DNA of 50,070 nucleotides, taken from Gammaproteobacteria bacterium TMED112 (lineage in GTDB: Bacteria > Pseudomonadota > Gammaproteobacteria > Magnimaribacterales > TMED112). The stretch covers positions 31,733 through 81,802 of the forward strand of contig NHFN02000009.1 in assembly GCA_002170245.2 (NCBI GenBank). Direction: 5' to 3'. Shown here one piece after another: positions 9,753 through 17,483 of this stretch. The stretch's first letter is position 1. Each line of letters opens with the position of its first letter. The translations under genes were made by a program, and so were the position numbers. The notes under the pieces were generated by a model that was given only the letters and a program-made list of their open reading frames with translations, did not search any database and was not told the origin of the DNA.

Positions 9753-10796
9753 TTATCTTCGGGCTTTGACAGCTTGTGCTAGGTCGTTTAGTAATTTCAT
9801 AGTTTCTTCCCAGTTAACACAGGCATCTGTAATACTTTTACCGTACTCCATATCCACAGAAATTTTTTGATTACCTTCTTTTAAGTTGCTTTCAATCATT
9901 ACTCCTACAATATCTTTATTACCACCGGCAATTTGATCACAGATTGAAGCAGATACTTTTTTCTGATTTTCATGATTTTTTTGACTATTTCCATGACTAA
10001 AATCAACCATAATATTAGCGTTTACTTCGTTCCTCTCTAAGTCTGCTCTACAATTTTCAATATCTTCTGGATGGTAATTTGGTTCAAGTCCCCCTCGAAG
10101 AATAATATGTGTATCATCATTTCCTGACGTTTTAAAAATTGCTACTTTGCCTTTTTTGGTTGTTCCTAAAAAAACATGTTGATACTGTGCAGATCTTATT
10201 GCATCAATTGCAATTTGAACGTCTCCTTTGGTAGAATTTTTGATACCCATAGGACAAGAAAGCCCTGAAGTTAATTCTCTATGAACTTGACTTTCTGCTG
10301 TTCTCGCTCCAATAGCCCCCCAGCAAACGAGATCTGAGACATACTGAGGCGATATTAAATCTAAAAATTCAGTTCCACTCGGCATGCCTAAATCTGCAAT
10401 ATCTTTTAATAACTTACGTGAAATCCTGAGACCCTCATTAATTTTGAAGGTATTATCGAGCCTTGGATCGTTTATAAGGCCTTTCCATCCAATAGTGGTT
10501 CTCGGTTTTTCAAAATAAACTCTCATTACCAACATGAGTTCATTCTCAACATTACAAGAGAAATCTTTCAAAAGTTTTGCATATTCTAATGCAGCTTTTG
10601 GATCGTGTATTGAACAGGGCCCAACAACTACAATGACCCTATCATCCTGTCTGTGGAGTATTTGACTAATGCTTCTTCTTGCTCCAAAAATTAATTTCGA
10701 AGATTCTTTATCTAAAGGAATTTCATTAGTTATTTCTTCAGGTGTAGAAAGTTCCTCTCTCGAAAGAATTCTACTATTATCAGTTATGTACATCAT
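9753..10796 (-). CDS. aroG: 3-deoxy-7-phosphoheptulonate (DAHP) synthase, class I
   Basis: First step of the shikimate pathway: condenses phosphoenolpyruvate and erythrose 4-phosphate. Visible class I (AroF/G/H) signatures include VVVGPCSIHDPKAALEYA, MRVYFEKPRTTIGWKGLIND, the GAIGARTAESQVHRELTSGL segment, and VDFSHGNSQKNH near the C-terminus. I choose the ATG at 10796 (347 residues). A TTG at 10814 would add six residues that do not resemble the family N-terminus, and a second ATG follows directly at 10793. Which of AroF, AroG or AroH it corresponds to in feedback control cannot be told; aroG is used as the generic symbol. It heads the minus-strand operon that runs to dxs, and is divergent from scpA. 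Confidence 0.94.
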   Translation of the reverse strand: MMYITDNSRILSREELSTPEEITNEIPLDKESSKLIFGARRSISQILHRQDDRVIVVVGPCSIHDPKAALEYAKLLKDFSCNVENELMLVMRVYFEKPRTTIGWKGLINDPRLDNTFKINEGLRISRKLLKDIADLGMPSGTEFLDLISPQYVSDLVCWGAIGARTAESQVHRELTSGLSCPMGIKNSTKGDVQIAIDAIRSAQYQHVFLGTTKKGKVAIFKTSGNDDTHIILRGGLEPNYHPEDIENCRADLERNEVNANIMVDFSHGNSQKNHENQKKVSASICDQIAGGNKDIVGVMIESNLKEGNQKISVDMEYGKSITDACVNWEETMKLLNDLAQAVKARR

Positions 10797-10924
10797 ATAT
10801 TTTAAACAGAGCAATAAATTTTACATCATCGAGACTAAAGTTTCTCACTAAAAATCAAACATTTACTAAGAAATAATTGTTTTATTAAAAAACACAATAT
10901 TTAGTATTTATTTTCTTTTTTATA

Positions 10925-10930
10925 TACAAT
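10925..10930 (+). promoter_or_regulatory. Candidate -10 element for scpA
   Basis: TACAAT (5 of 6 to TATAAT) ends 9 bases before the scpA ATG in the aroG-scpA divergent gap. There is no Shine-Dalgarno sequence between it and the start. It would give a transcript starting within a few bases of the ATG. No convincing -35 is seen. The rest of the gap is AT-rich and should also hold the aroG promoter, but I cannot place that confidently. Confidence 0.4.
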
Positions 10931-10939
10931 ATCTAGTGT

Positions 10940-11737
10940 ATGGAAGTCACCCAAGAAATAGCATTACCTAAAGTTAAAGGTAGTACGGTAGATCAGTTGC
11001 CTGAAAACTTATATGTACCTCCAAAAGCACTGTTATTGCTATTGGATGTATTTTCTGGGCCGATGGACTTTTTGTTATATCTTATACAACGTAAAAATTT
11101 AGATATTTTAGAGGTTAATTTAATTGAAATCACAGATCAATACATAGCGTATATTGAGATGATGGAAGATTTTGAGTACGAATTGGCTGGTGACTATTTA
11201 GCAATGGCTGCATATTTAGCTGAAATAAAATCACGAATCTTGTTACCTAGAGAAGAAGAAAATGAAGAGGATGACAATGATCCAAAAGCAGAATTACTTA
11301 GAAGATTACAAGAATATAAAAGATTTAAAGAAGTATCCTTTAAGCTTGATGAAATACCAAGAATTGATAGAGATATCTTTACTGCAGCAGGCAAGTTACC
11401 CGAATTTGAGCTACCTAAGCCAAAGAACAATTACGAAAAAAATGATTTAACTTTTGCACTGAGATCAATGCTCGATGAAATGGTTAGATTATCAAGCCAC
11501 AAAGTTAAACTGGAAAATATTACCGTAGAATCGAAAATGAAACTTTTACTAGATAGTTTAAAAGAGAGAGATTTTATATCTTTGCCAGAGCTTATCCTTA
11601 AAGGTGAATCTAAATTGGCAGTTTCAGTGATCTTATCCGCTGCTTTGGAATTAAATAGAAAAGGTTATATTGAAATTGTACAAGCAGATCAATTTGGAGA
11701 GATTTATTTTAAAGGCTCAGAAGAGGTAGTTCATTGA
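10940..11737 (+). CDS. scpA: Segregation and condensation protein A
   Basis: Kleisin subunit that, with ScpB, bridges the SMC ATPase to form the bacterial condensin. The 265 residues include the kleisin N-terminal helix region FSGPMDFLLYLIQRKNLDI (about residue 38), the conserved DYLAMAAYLAEIKSRILLP, an acidic linker (about residues 105-115), and a C-terminal winged-helix segment. It is the first gene of scpA-scpB-rluB, a standard gammaproteobacterial order. The scpB ATG overlaps its TGA by one base. SMC is not in the window. Confidence 0.96.
   Translation: MEVTQEIALPKVKGSTVDQLPENLYVPPKALLLLLDVFSGPMDFLLYLIQRKNLDILEVNLIEITDQYIAYIEMMEDFEYELAGDYLAMAAYLAEIKSRILLPREEENEEDDNDPKAELLRRLQEYKRFKEVSFKLDEIPRIDRDIFTAAGKLPEFELPKPKNNYEKNDLTFALRSMLDEMVRLSSHKVKLENITVESKMKLLLDSLKERDFISLPELILKGESKLAVSVILSAALELNRKGYIEIVQADQFGEIYFKGSEEVVH
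11722..11726 (+). promoter_or_regulatory. Ribosome binding site supporting the scpB ATG
   Basis: AGAGG lies 10 bases before the ATG at 11737. This favours that ATG over the in-frame TTG at 11734. Confidence 0.5.
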
Positions 11738-12318
11738 TGGACATTAAAAAAAGAACGGAAGCACTTTTGCTTGCAGCAAATAGAGCTTTATCTGTGAAAG
11801 ACATTGTAGAGCTATTAGAAATTCAGTCTGCTAGGGAAGAGTCTGAGATCTTAAGTGCGGTAGTGTCGCTAAAAGAAGATTATGAAGATAAGCCATATGA
11901 TTTAGCTGAAGTTGCAAGTGGTTACAGAATTCAATTAAACCAAGAATATTCACATGATATTGCTAAGCTTTGGGAAGTTAAACCATTGAGACTTTCAAGA
12001 GCTACACTAGAGACACTCTCAATAATCTCATACATGCAACCAGTTACAAGGGGTGATATCGAGGATATAAGAGGAGTAAATGTCGCAACAAGTGTAATAA
12101 AAGTTTTAATGGATCAAGGCTGGATTAAAATTAAAGGTTACAGAGATGTGCCTGGACGACCAGCTCTTTTCATAACTACGCAAAAATTCTTAGATGATTT
12201 TTCTATGAAAACACTAGACGATCTTCCGGTTTTACCTGACTTACCTGAAATAGAAAATATTTCGCCGGAACTAAGTCTTCAGGAAGATTCAATTGAGCAA
12301 GAAGCTCCAAAACAATAA
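11737..12318 (+). CDS. scpB: Segregation and condensation protein B
   Basis: Winged-helix partner of ScpA in the SMC complex. The 193 residues contain the conserved LRLSRATLETLSIISYMQPV near residue 85, then TRGDIEDIRGVNV and GRPALFITTQKFLDDF, all typical of ScpB. The start is ATG 11737, overlapping the scpA stop by one base; the TTG just upstream would add only one Met. The C-terminal 25 residues are acidic and low complexity, as in many ScpB proteins. The gene overlaps rluB by 26 bases. Confidence 0.96.
   Translation: MDIKKRTEALLLAANRALSVKDIVELLEIQSAREESEILSAVVSLKEDYEDKPYDLAEVASGYRIQLNQEYSHDIAKLWEVKPLRLSRATLETLSIISYMQPVTRGDIEDIRGVNVATSVIKVLMDQGWIKIKGYRDVPGRPALFITTQKFLDDFSMKTLDDLPVLPDLPEIENISPELSLQEDSIEQEAPKQ
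12281..12286 (+). promoter_or_regulatory. Ribosome binding site for rluB TTG start
   Basis: AGGAAG lies 6 bases before the TTG at 12293, inside scpB. Good spacing supports TTG as the true rluB start, since the reading frame has no ATG before the S4 domain. Confidence 0.6.
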
Positions 12319-13051
12319 AGAAAAGTTAGAAAAATATCTGGCTAATTTAGGATTTGCATCTCGTCGTAATGTAAATGAATTTCTCAAGACAAAAAAAGTC
12401 ACTATAAATTCAAAAAAAGTAAAAAAAGATACATTTATTCAAAATGACGACATTCTAAACATTGATGGTGAGGATCTAGTAGTTGAGCTTAATCCAGAAA
12501 CAGAGGTTCTGATATATCATAAACCCACTGGCCAGGTTTGCTCAAATGTTCCTACAGATAAGAATGATAGTGTTTTTCAAGGACTGCCAGCAAGAAAAAA
12601 AGGTAAGTGGATCATGGTAGGCCGGCTTGATGTTAATACTTCCGGTCTTTTACTTTTCTCCAATGATGGGAATTTAGTGAATTTCTTAGCTCACCCAAGT
12701 AGTAATATCGATAGGGAGTATTTGTGTAGGGTCTATGGTGATGTATCTAATAAAAAAATTGAAAACTTACTCAAAGGAGTGAAGATAAATGACGAGTTAA
12801 CTCAATTTTCTGACATTGTAGCTGTAAAGAAAACATCAAAATCAAAAAACCATTGGTTTTATGTTTGTTTATTTAGTGGAAAAAATAGAGAAGTCAGGAA
12901 GCTGTGGAAAACACAAAGATTGGATGTTAATAGATTGATAAGGCTAAGGTTTGGGCCAATATTACTGCCTGATAATTTAAAACCCGGTGGTTGGAAAAAG
13001 TTTTCCAAAAAAGAAGTCTTGAAACTAAAAAATATCTTAGAGATTAATTGA
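12293..13051 (+). CDS. rluB: 23S rRNA pseudouridine synthase, RluB/RsuA family
   Basis: Converts a uridine in ribosomal RNA to pseudouridine; the RluB type acts at position 2605 of 23S rRNA in E. coli. The 252 residues have an N-terminal S4 RNA-binding domain (about 10-65, EKYLANLGFASRRNVNEFL). The catalytic core has GRLDVNTSGLLLFSNDG (about residue 113), where the Asp is the nucleophile, and the later NREVRKLW. Placement after scpB is typical of rluB in gammaproteobacteria and favours RluB over RluE/RsuA, although RluB is usually longer because of a basic C-terminal tail absent here. The start is TTG with a well-spaced AGGAAG. Its 3' end overlaps the convergent nuclease gene by 8 bases. Confidence 0.9.
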   Translation: MSKKLQNNKEKLEKYLANLGFASRRNVNEFLKTKKVTINSKKVKKDTFIQNDDILNIDGEDLVVELNPETEVLIYHKPTGQVCSNVPTDKNDSVFQGLPARKKGKWIMVGRLDVNTSGLLLFSNDGNLVNFLAHPSSNIDREYLCRVYGDVSNKKIENLLKGVKINDELTQFSDIVAVKKTSKSKNHWFYVCLFSGKNREVRKLWKTQRLDVNRLIRLRFGPILLPDNLKPGGWKKFSKKEVLKLKNILEIN

Positions 13052-14042
13052 GTTCAATGATTCCTACAACAGGAAAATGATCTGAGACCCCAATTTGGTT
13101 TTTTGCATCGTACCGTATAGGTGTTCCATCTTTTCTGGTTTGAAGCGGGTGGTTAACAATACTCACACCATTGGCAGAAAAATTATCCCCTCGATTTTTT
13201 CTTACCATAATTACATCAAGAAAACTCCATGATTTGCCAGTGAACCAATAGCTTGTTCCGTAACACTCTGAACATTGATCTCTATGAGAAACATACCAGT
13301 TTTTATTTGCAGTTTTAAAAGTTTCTTCTTTATTGTCTTCAGTTTGAGTTACATTAAAATCGCCTAGAGCCACCACAGTACCTTCTGTAGCTGAGGCCAG
13401 CTTCTCTAATGTTAAAAAAGCATTCTTTCTCATAAAAACAGGATTATAAGGTGCAGGGAAATGCACATTATAAACAGTCATTTTTTTACCATTGATAGAA
13501 AAAACACTTTCATGAATTTCTCTTGTATCACCAATTTGTTGTTTCGTGGCACCACTAAATTCAATCTTATGTAATTTTGATTCAATAATTTTGTATTTGG
13601 ATATAAAAGCTGTATCAATCCCTCTGTTATCACTGCCTTCTAGAAGAACGTAATACTTATAGCCTGCTTCATCAAGTTTATTAAATAATTGTTTTAGGAT
13701 TCTATTATTTTCAACTTCTTGTAAACCAATTATATCTGGACCATTAGTTCCATAGGATAAAATAACAGTTGCTATAGAATTTAATTTATGCTCAATTACT
13801 TCATCTGTCCAATCAATATTTAAGCAATCATCTCTCCATCTTTTAGTAGAAATTTTCTCACAATTTCTTATATGTGCTGGAGTTTGTTTTTTTGAAAACT
13901 CAAGATAAGTTTCATCAGTTCTATAAGCATCATTTCTGTTATCAAAAAGATTCTCAACATTAAATGTCATCACAGAAATAGTTTCACCGTATAAAGACAA
14001 TGAAAATAATAAAGCTGTAAGAATTTTTAGAAAATTATCCAT
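13044..14042 (-). CDS. Secreted endonuclease/exonuclease/phosphatase-family protein
   Basis: A DNase-I-like fold enzyme, probably exported. The first 20 residues form a signal peptide (FLKILTALLFSLSLYG, then ETISV). The Mg-dependent phosphoesterase motifs follow in order: TFNVENLFD, the metal-binding Glu in GLQEVENN, the YNVHFPAPYN region, LGDFNVTQ, and the terminal catalytic SDHFPVVGI. This resembles extracellular nucleases and bacterial EEP proteins. Substrate could be DNA, nucleotides or phospholipid and is not decided. I use the ATG at 14042; a TTG two codons earlier is possible. The gene overlaps the upstream DUF2693-like gene by 8 bases and the rluB 3' end by 8 bases. A nutritional role in scavenging phosphate from DNA is inference. 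Confidence 0.85.
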   Translation of the reverse strand: MDNFLKILTALLFSLSLYGETISVMTFNVENLFDNRNDAYRTDETYLEFSKKQTPAHIRNCEKISTKRWRDDCLNIDWTDEVIEHKLNSIATVILSYGTNGPDIIGLQEVENNRILKQLFNKLDEAGYKYYVLLEGSDNRGIDTAFISKYKIIESKLHKIEFSGATKQQIGDTREIHESVFSINGKKMTVYNVHFPAPYNPVFMRKNAFLTLEKLASATEGTVVALGDFNVTQTEDNKEETFKTANKNWYVSHRDQCSECYGTSYWFTGKSWSFLDVIMVRKNRGDNFSANGVSIVNHPLQTRKDGTPIRYDAKNQIGVSDHFPVVGIIELN

Positions 14043-14274
14043 TTTCAACTCTCCATTCAGTTATTGTGTTCACCCTTATATCTCTCCAAGCATTTTTATC
14101 AAGAGACCAAACCATAATTGTTTCGCTTTCCGAAGAGATATTCATAATTTTAACACCATCGGGCATAAGATCTTCGTTGAGTGTAGAGGGCATAACTCGA
14201 ATATCTCCAGAATCAATTTTTTTAAAACTGATTATTACGGTACCATTTTTTAATGCATTAATTAGTTCATTCAT
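14035..14274 (-). CDS. Small SH3-barrel-like protein resembling phage DUF2693
   Basis: A 79-residue protein. Its pattern is: MNELINALKNGTVIISFKK, a short basic turn, VMPSTLNEDLMP, a variable middle, then TIMVWSLDKNAWRDIRVNTI. From memory this matches the DUF2693-type SH3 beta-barrel proteins of T4-like phages and cyanophages, which share the N-terminal 'L...G...v.FtK..G..R.M.cTL', the mid 'P' and the final 'vWd....gWRsfr...'. No catalytic residues are known. The start is the ATG at 14274, overlapping the yciK stop by 8 bases, and its own end overlaps the nuclease gene by 8 bases, so it looks like a fixed operon member rather than a phage remnant. Function unknown. Confidence 0.65.
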   Translation of the reverse strand: MNELINALKNGTVIISFKKIDSGDIRVMPSTLNEDLMPDGVKIMNISSESETIMVWSLDKNAWRDIRVNTITEWRVENG

Positions 14275-15010
14275 GATAGTTATACATAATACCTGTTTCC
14301 TGACATTCTTCTGACAGTAACCATAAATAATCTGTAGCAATTTCAGCAGGTGTTCTTAAAGTGTTTGGATCTTCAGCTGGAAAAGCTTGAGCCCTCATTT
14401 GTGTTCTTGTTGGTCCTGGATTGTAAGAATTAACCCTCATATCTTTTTCATACTCATCTGCAAGACTCTGCATCAGGCCCTCTACAGCAAATTTAGAGAT
14501 AGAGTAACTTGTCCAAAAGGCTCTCGCTTTTCTTCCAACACCAGATGATGTGAAGACAACTGATGGATTTTTTGCCTTTAGCAATAGCGGTAAAGATAGC
14601 TGAGTCAGTAAAAAGTTACTTTCAAAATTTACCTGCATTACTGTCTTTAATTGTTGTAATGAGGTATTTATTAATGGTGACAAATAACCTAGAACTCCTG
14701 CTATATGCACTAAACCATCTAATTTTTTATAGTTGTCATATAAGCTATCAGCTAACTTTTTGTAATCTTTTTCACTGGCTTTCAAGAAATCAAATTCAAC
14801 TACTAAGGGTTCATTTCTACCCTCTTCGCAAATTTCATCTTGCAGTGAATAAAGTTTTTTTATGTCTTTTGATAACAATATAAGATTTGCATCATTTTTT
14901 GCAGCAATTTTTGCTACTGCTCTGCCGATGCCTGATCCAGCCCCTGTAATAAGGATATTTTTATTAGAAAGTGAATCTTCAGAAATATTTAAACTAGGAA
15001 CATGTTTCAT
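14267..15010 (-). CDS. yciK: Short-chain dehydrogenase, YciK type
   Basis: NAD(P)-binding short-chain dehydrogenase/reductase of unknown substrate. The 247 residues have the Rossmann motif TGAGSGIG near residue 22, the HIAGVLG segment, the catalytic Ser in VFTSSGVGRKAR, and the Tyr-x-x-x-Lys in SYSISK near 168. The downstream NPGPTRTQMRAQAFPAEDP closely follows E. coli YciK as I remember it. It lies immediately after the ubiG and phosphatase genes, the same order as in Pseudomonas, which supports the YciK assignment. Its start overlaps the end of the phosphatase gene by 4 bases. Confidence 0.9.
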   Translation of the reverse strand: MKHVPSLNISEDSLSNKNILITGAGSGIGRAVAKIAAKNDANLILLSKDIKKLYSLQDEICEEGRNEPLVVEFDFLKASEKDYKKLADSLYDNYKKLDGLVHIAGVLGYLSPLINTSLQQLKTVMQVNFESNFLLTQLSLPLLLKAKNPSVVFTSSGVGRKARAFWTSYSISKFAVEGLMQSLADEYEKDMRVNSYNPGPTRTQMRAQAFPAEDPNTLRTPAEIATDYLWLLSEECQETGIMYNYHE

Positions 15011-15654
15011 AATAATTTTTTTATTTCAATTGGCGAATCAACAATAAAGTCAGCGCCCCAGCTTAACGGGTCAGACTGATAATAACCATAAGTGCAGGCA
15101 ACTGATTTAACATTAGCATTTTTTGCAGATTGGATATCTCTTTCATGATCCCCAACATAAACAGATGTTTCAACGCTTGCATCCAGTAAATTTAATGCCC
15201 TAAGAATTCCTTCAGGATCTGGTTTTGTTTGATGAACATTTTCAGGACAAATAATCGCATTAGTTTGATTGTGCCACTTTAGTTTTTCGATAATTGGCAA
15301 AGTATACTTCGCCGATTTATTCGTAACAATTCCCCAAGAAATATTCTTCTCGGTTAAAAAGTTTAATAATTCTTCAACACCTTCGTATACATGAATATCT
15401 GATGTCATTATTTGAGTATATCTTTTTAAAAATTTAAATTTTAACGTATCAATTTTTTCATCACTGGCATCAGGAAAAGCATTTTTTAAAACTAGAGAAG
15501 CTCCTCTGGAGGAAAATTCTCTCACAATTTGAAAACTGACAGGATCTTGGGATTCTTCTTCTTTTAATTCATTAACAATTTTTAAAAACGAAAGACCTGA
15601 ATTAATCAATGTACCATCAAGATCGAATAATACAGCACTATTTTTTGGTTGCAT
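15007..15654 (-). CDS. HAD-family phosphatase, Gph/MupP type
   Basis: Haloacid-dehalogenase phosphatase of 215 residues. Motif I is VLFDLDGTLINS at residue 8, with the nucleophile Asp and acid/base Asp. The motif III Lys lies in QTKPDPEGI and motif IV in VYVGDHERDIQSAK, with a helical cap between. The start is the ATG at 15654, inside the ubiG 3' end; the longer reading frame upstream adds a hydrophobic stretch absent from the family. Two related functions fit: phosphoglycolate phosphatase (Gph), or MurNAc-6-phosphate phosphatase (MupP). In Pseudomonas MupP is encoded exactly between ubiG and yciK, so context favours MupP and peptidoglycan recycling. The partner kinases AmgK and MurU are not in this window, so no symbol is given. 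Confidence 0.85.
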   Translation of the reverse strand: MQPKNSAVLFDLDGTLINSGLSFLKIVNELKEEESQDPVSFQIVREFSSRGASLVLKNAFPDASDEKIDTLKFKFLKRYTQIMTSDIHVYEGVEELLNFLTEKNISWGIVTNKSAKYTLPIIEKLKWHNQTNAIICPENVHQTKPDPEGILRALNLLDASVETSVYVGDHERDIQSAKNANVKSVACTYGYYQSDPLSWGADFIVDSPIEIKKLL

Positions 15655-16330
15655 GAATAATATAATTAACCGAAGGATCGTCAGTAAGTCGAACAATATC
15701 TAAGAACGGCAGATATGACATCCCTTTAATTTCTTCAAAAACTAAACTTGCTTGATCGATATAATCTTTCATTTCCGAAGGTTTAATAAGTTTCTCAAAT
15801 TCATGCGTACCTTGTGGAAGAATATTAAGGATATATTCAGCACCTAAAATTGCAAAAATAAAGGATTTCAAATTTCTATTAATAGTTGAAAAAAATAAAT
15901 GCCCACCTGGCTTACAAAGTTGTGCACATTCTTTAATAACCTGTGATGGATCTGGAACATGTTCTAACATTTCTAAACAAGTAATTAGGTCAAATGTTTT
16001 TTTCTCTTTTACCATGTCAGTAGTACTTATTTTTCTGTAATTTATATCAAGCTTAGATTTTTTTTGTCTTATCTTAGCTACATTTAGGGGACCATCAGCT
16101 AAATCTATTGCAGTGACGTTGGCTCCTTTTTGTGATAAAAGTTCAGCAAGAATGCCACCACCACAACCAATATCAAGAATTTCCAGGTTTTTTATGTCAA
16201 CTTTGTCTTCAATATAGCTTGTTCGTAATGGATTGATCAAATGCAGTGGTTTAAACTTTCCATTTGGGTCCCACCACTGGTCAGCTAATTTTGTGAATTT
16301 TTCTAATTCTAATTGATCAAAATTTTCCAT
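15638..16330 (-). CDS. ubiG: Ubiquinone biosynthesis O-methyltransferase UbiG
   Basis: SAM-dependent methyltransferase performing both O-methylations of ubiquinone synthesis. The 230 residues start with the UbiG hallmark FTKLADQWWDPNGKFKPLH, followed by NPLRTSYI. Next comes the SAM-binding motif ILDIGCGGGILAELL near residue 50, then ITCLEMLEHVPDP, and FFSTINRNLKSFIFAI near 150, all typical of UbiG. It is the first gene of the ubiG-phosphatase-yciK set and is divergent from pntAA across only 34 bases. It ends 17 bases inside the phosphatase gene. UbiG in other species is about 232-240 residues, so it is full length. Confidence 0.96.
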   Translation of the reverse strand: MENFDQLELEKFTKLADQWWDPNGKFKPLHLINPLRTSYIEDKVDIKNLEILDIGCGGGILAELLSQKGANVTAIDLADGPLNVAKIRQKKSKLDINYRKISTTDMVKEKKTFDLITCLEMLEHVPDPSQVIKECAQLCKPGGHLFFSTINRNLKSFIFAILGAEYILNILPQGTHEFEKLIKPSEMKDYIDQASLVFEEIKGMSYLPFLDIVRLTDDPSVNYIIHATKK

Positions 16331-16337
16331 AAGTTAA

Positions 16338-16343
16338 AGTATA
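16338..16343 (-). promoter_or_regulatory. Candidate -10 element for ubiG
   Basis: On the minus strand the hexamer reads TATACT (5 of 6) and ends 7 bases before the ubiG ATG. No Shine-Dalgarno sequence fits between, so the transcript would be leaderless. The 34-base divergent gap must also serve pntAA. For that, TTAAAT at 16354-16359, 5 bases before the pntAA ATG, is a weaker candidate. Confidence 0.4.
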
Positions 16344-16364
16344 TCTTTAGACATTAAATATTTT

Positions 16365-17483
16365 ATGATTTTAGGGGCCGTTACACCAAAAAACAAAAAA
16401 GATCTCAGATCGAGTTTACATCCAAACACTATAAAACCAATTTTAGATATGGGTATAGATATTATATTTGAAAGTGGTCTTGGAGAAGGCATGGACGTCC
16501 ATGATGAAGTTTTTTTAAGCCTAGGTGTAAAGTCAGCAAGTAGAGAAGCGTGTTTATCCCAATCAGATGTGCTTATGTCAACATCCCCAATTGCAGTGAA
16601 CGAGATTTCAGCAATGAAAGATCAAGCCTTATTTCTAGGTCTAATGGAACCGTTTTCAAATAAGGAACAATTTTCTGCATTTCAACTAAATAATGTTTCA
16701 GCAGTAAGCATGGAATTCATTCCTAGAATAACGAGGGCTCAAAAAATGGATGTCTTGAGTAGCCAATCGAATTTAGCTGGATATGTTGCAGTCATTGAAT
16801 CTGCCAAAGAGTTAAAATCGGCTTTACCAATGATGATGACCGCAGCTGGGACATTGAAACCGGCTACGGTTTTTGTAATTGGAGTTGGTGTAGCAGGTTT
16901 GCAAGCTATTGCTACTGCTAAGAGATTAGGAGCAAAAGTCGAGGCATTTGATACTAGGCCCATTGTTGAGGAGCAAGTCAAATCATTAGGAGCTAAGTTT
17001 GTAAAAATTGATTTAGGGGATACAGGGCAAACTGAACAAGGTTATGCAAATGAACTAACAAAAGAACAAATCCAGTTGCAAAAAGATCTGCAAAGCGAAG
17101 TTTGTGCGAGATCAGATATTGTGATTACGACTGCTCAACTTTTTGGAAAGCCAGCACCAAAACTGATTGACGATAAGACGATAAAAAAAATGAAGCCCGG
17201 AAGTATTATTTTTGATATGGCAGTTGAGAGTGGAGGCAACGTGGAAGGTTCTGTTCTTGACGATATAAATGTAATTAATGGTGTAAAAGTTATGGGTTTT
17301 TCAAATTTACCCTCGCTAGTTTCTGATCATGCCTCATTTGCATTGAGCAACAATTTTACAAATTTCATATCTGATTTTTATTGCACTGACAAAAAGTGCA
17401 TTGAGTTAAATAAAGAAGATGAAATAATTAAATCTGCATTGCTAGTTCATGATGGCGAAATACTTAATGGAGCATTTAAATAA
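16365..17483 (+). CDS. pntAA: NAD(P) transhydrogenase alpha subunit, soluble part (PntAA)
   Basis: NAD(H)-binding domain I of the proton-pumping transhydrogenase, which makes NADPH from NADH at the expense of the proton gradient. The 372 residues include the alanine-dehydrogenase-like N-terminal half (RSSLHPNTIKPILDMGIDI, RITRAQKMDVLSSQSN). The nucleotide-binding motif is VIGVGVAGLQAIATAKRLGA near residue 173, followed by EAFDTRP. It starts at ATG 16365, 34 bases from the divergent ubiG, and its TAA shares one base with the pntAB ATG. The alpha subunit is split into two genes, as in Pseudomonas and alphaproteobacteria and unlike the single E. coli pntA. Confidence 0.96.
   Translation: MILGAVTPKNKKDLRSSLHPNTIKPILDMGIDIIFESGLGEGMDVHDEVFLSLGVKSASREACLSQSDVLMSTSPIAVNEISAMKDQALFLGLMEPFSNKEQFSAFQLNNVSAVSMEFIPRITRAQKMDVLSSQSNLAGYVAVIESAKELKSALPMMMTAAGTLKPATVFVIGVGVAGLQAIATAKRLGAKVEAFDTRPIVEEQVKSLGAKFVKIDLGDTGQTEQGYANELTKEQIQLQKDLQSEVCARSDIVITTAQLFGKPAPKLIDDKTIKKMKPGSIIFDMAVESGGNVEGSVLDDINVINGVKVMGFSNLPSLVSDHASFALSNNFTNFISDFYCTDKKCIELNKEDEIIKSALLVHDGEILNGAFK

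Noticed and set aside
14275-14340. N-terminal extension of the DUF2693-like protein
   Set aside because: The extra 22 residues lie inside yciK coding sequence and do not resemble the family; the internal ATG at 14274 fits.
15655-15696. Hydrophobic N-terminal extension of the HAD phosphatase, looking like a membrane anchor
   Set aside because: It is the ubiG C-terminus in another frame; the ATG at 15654 gives the normal HAD start.
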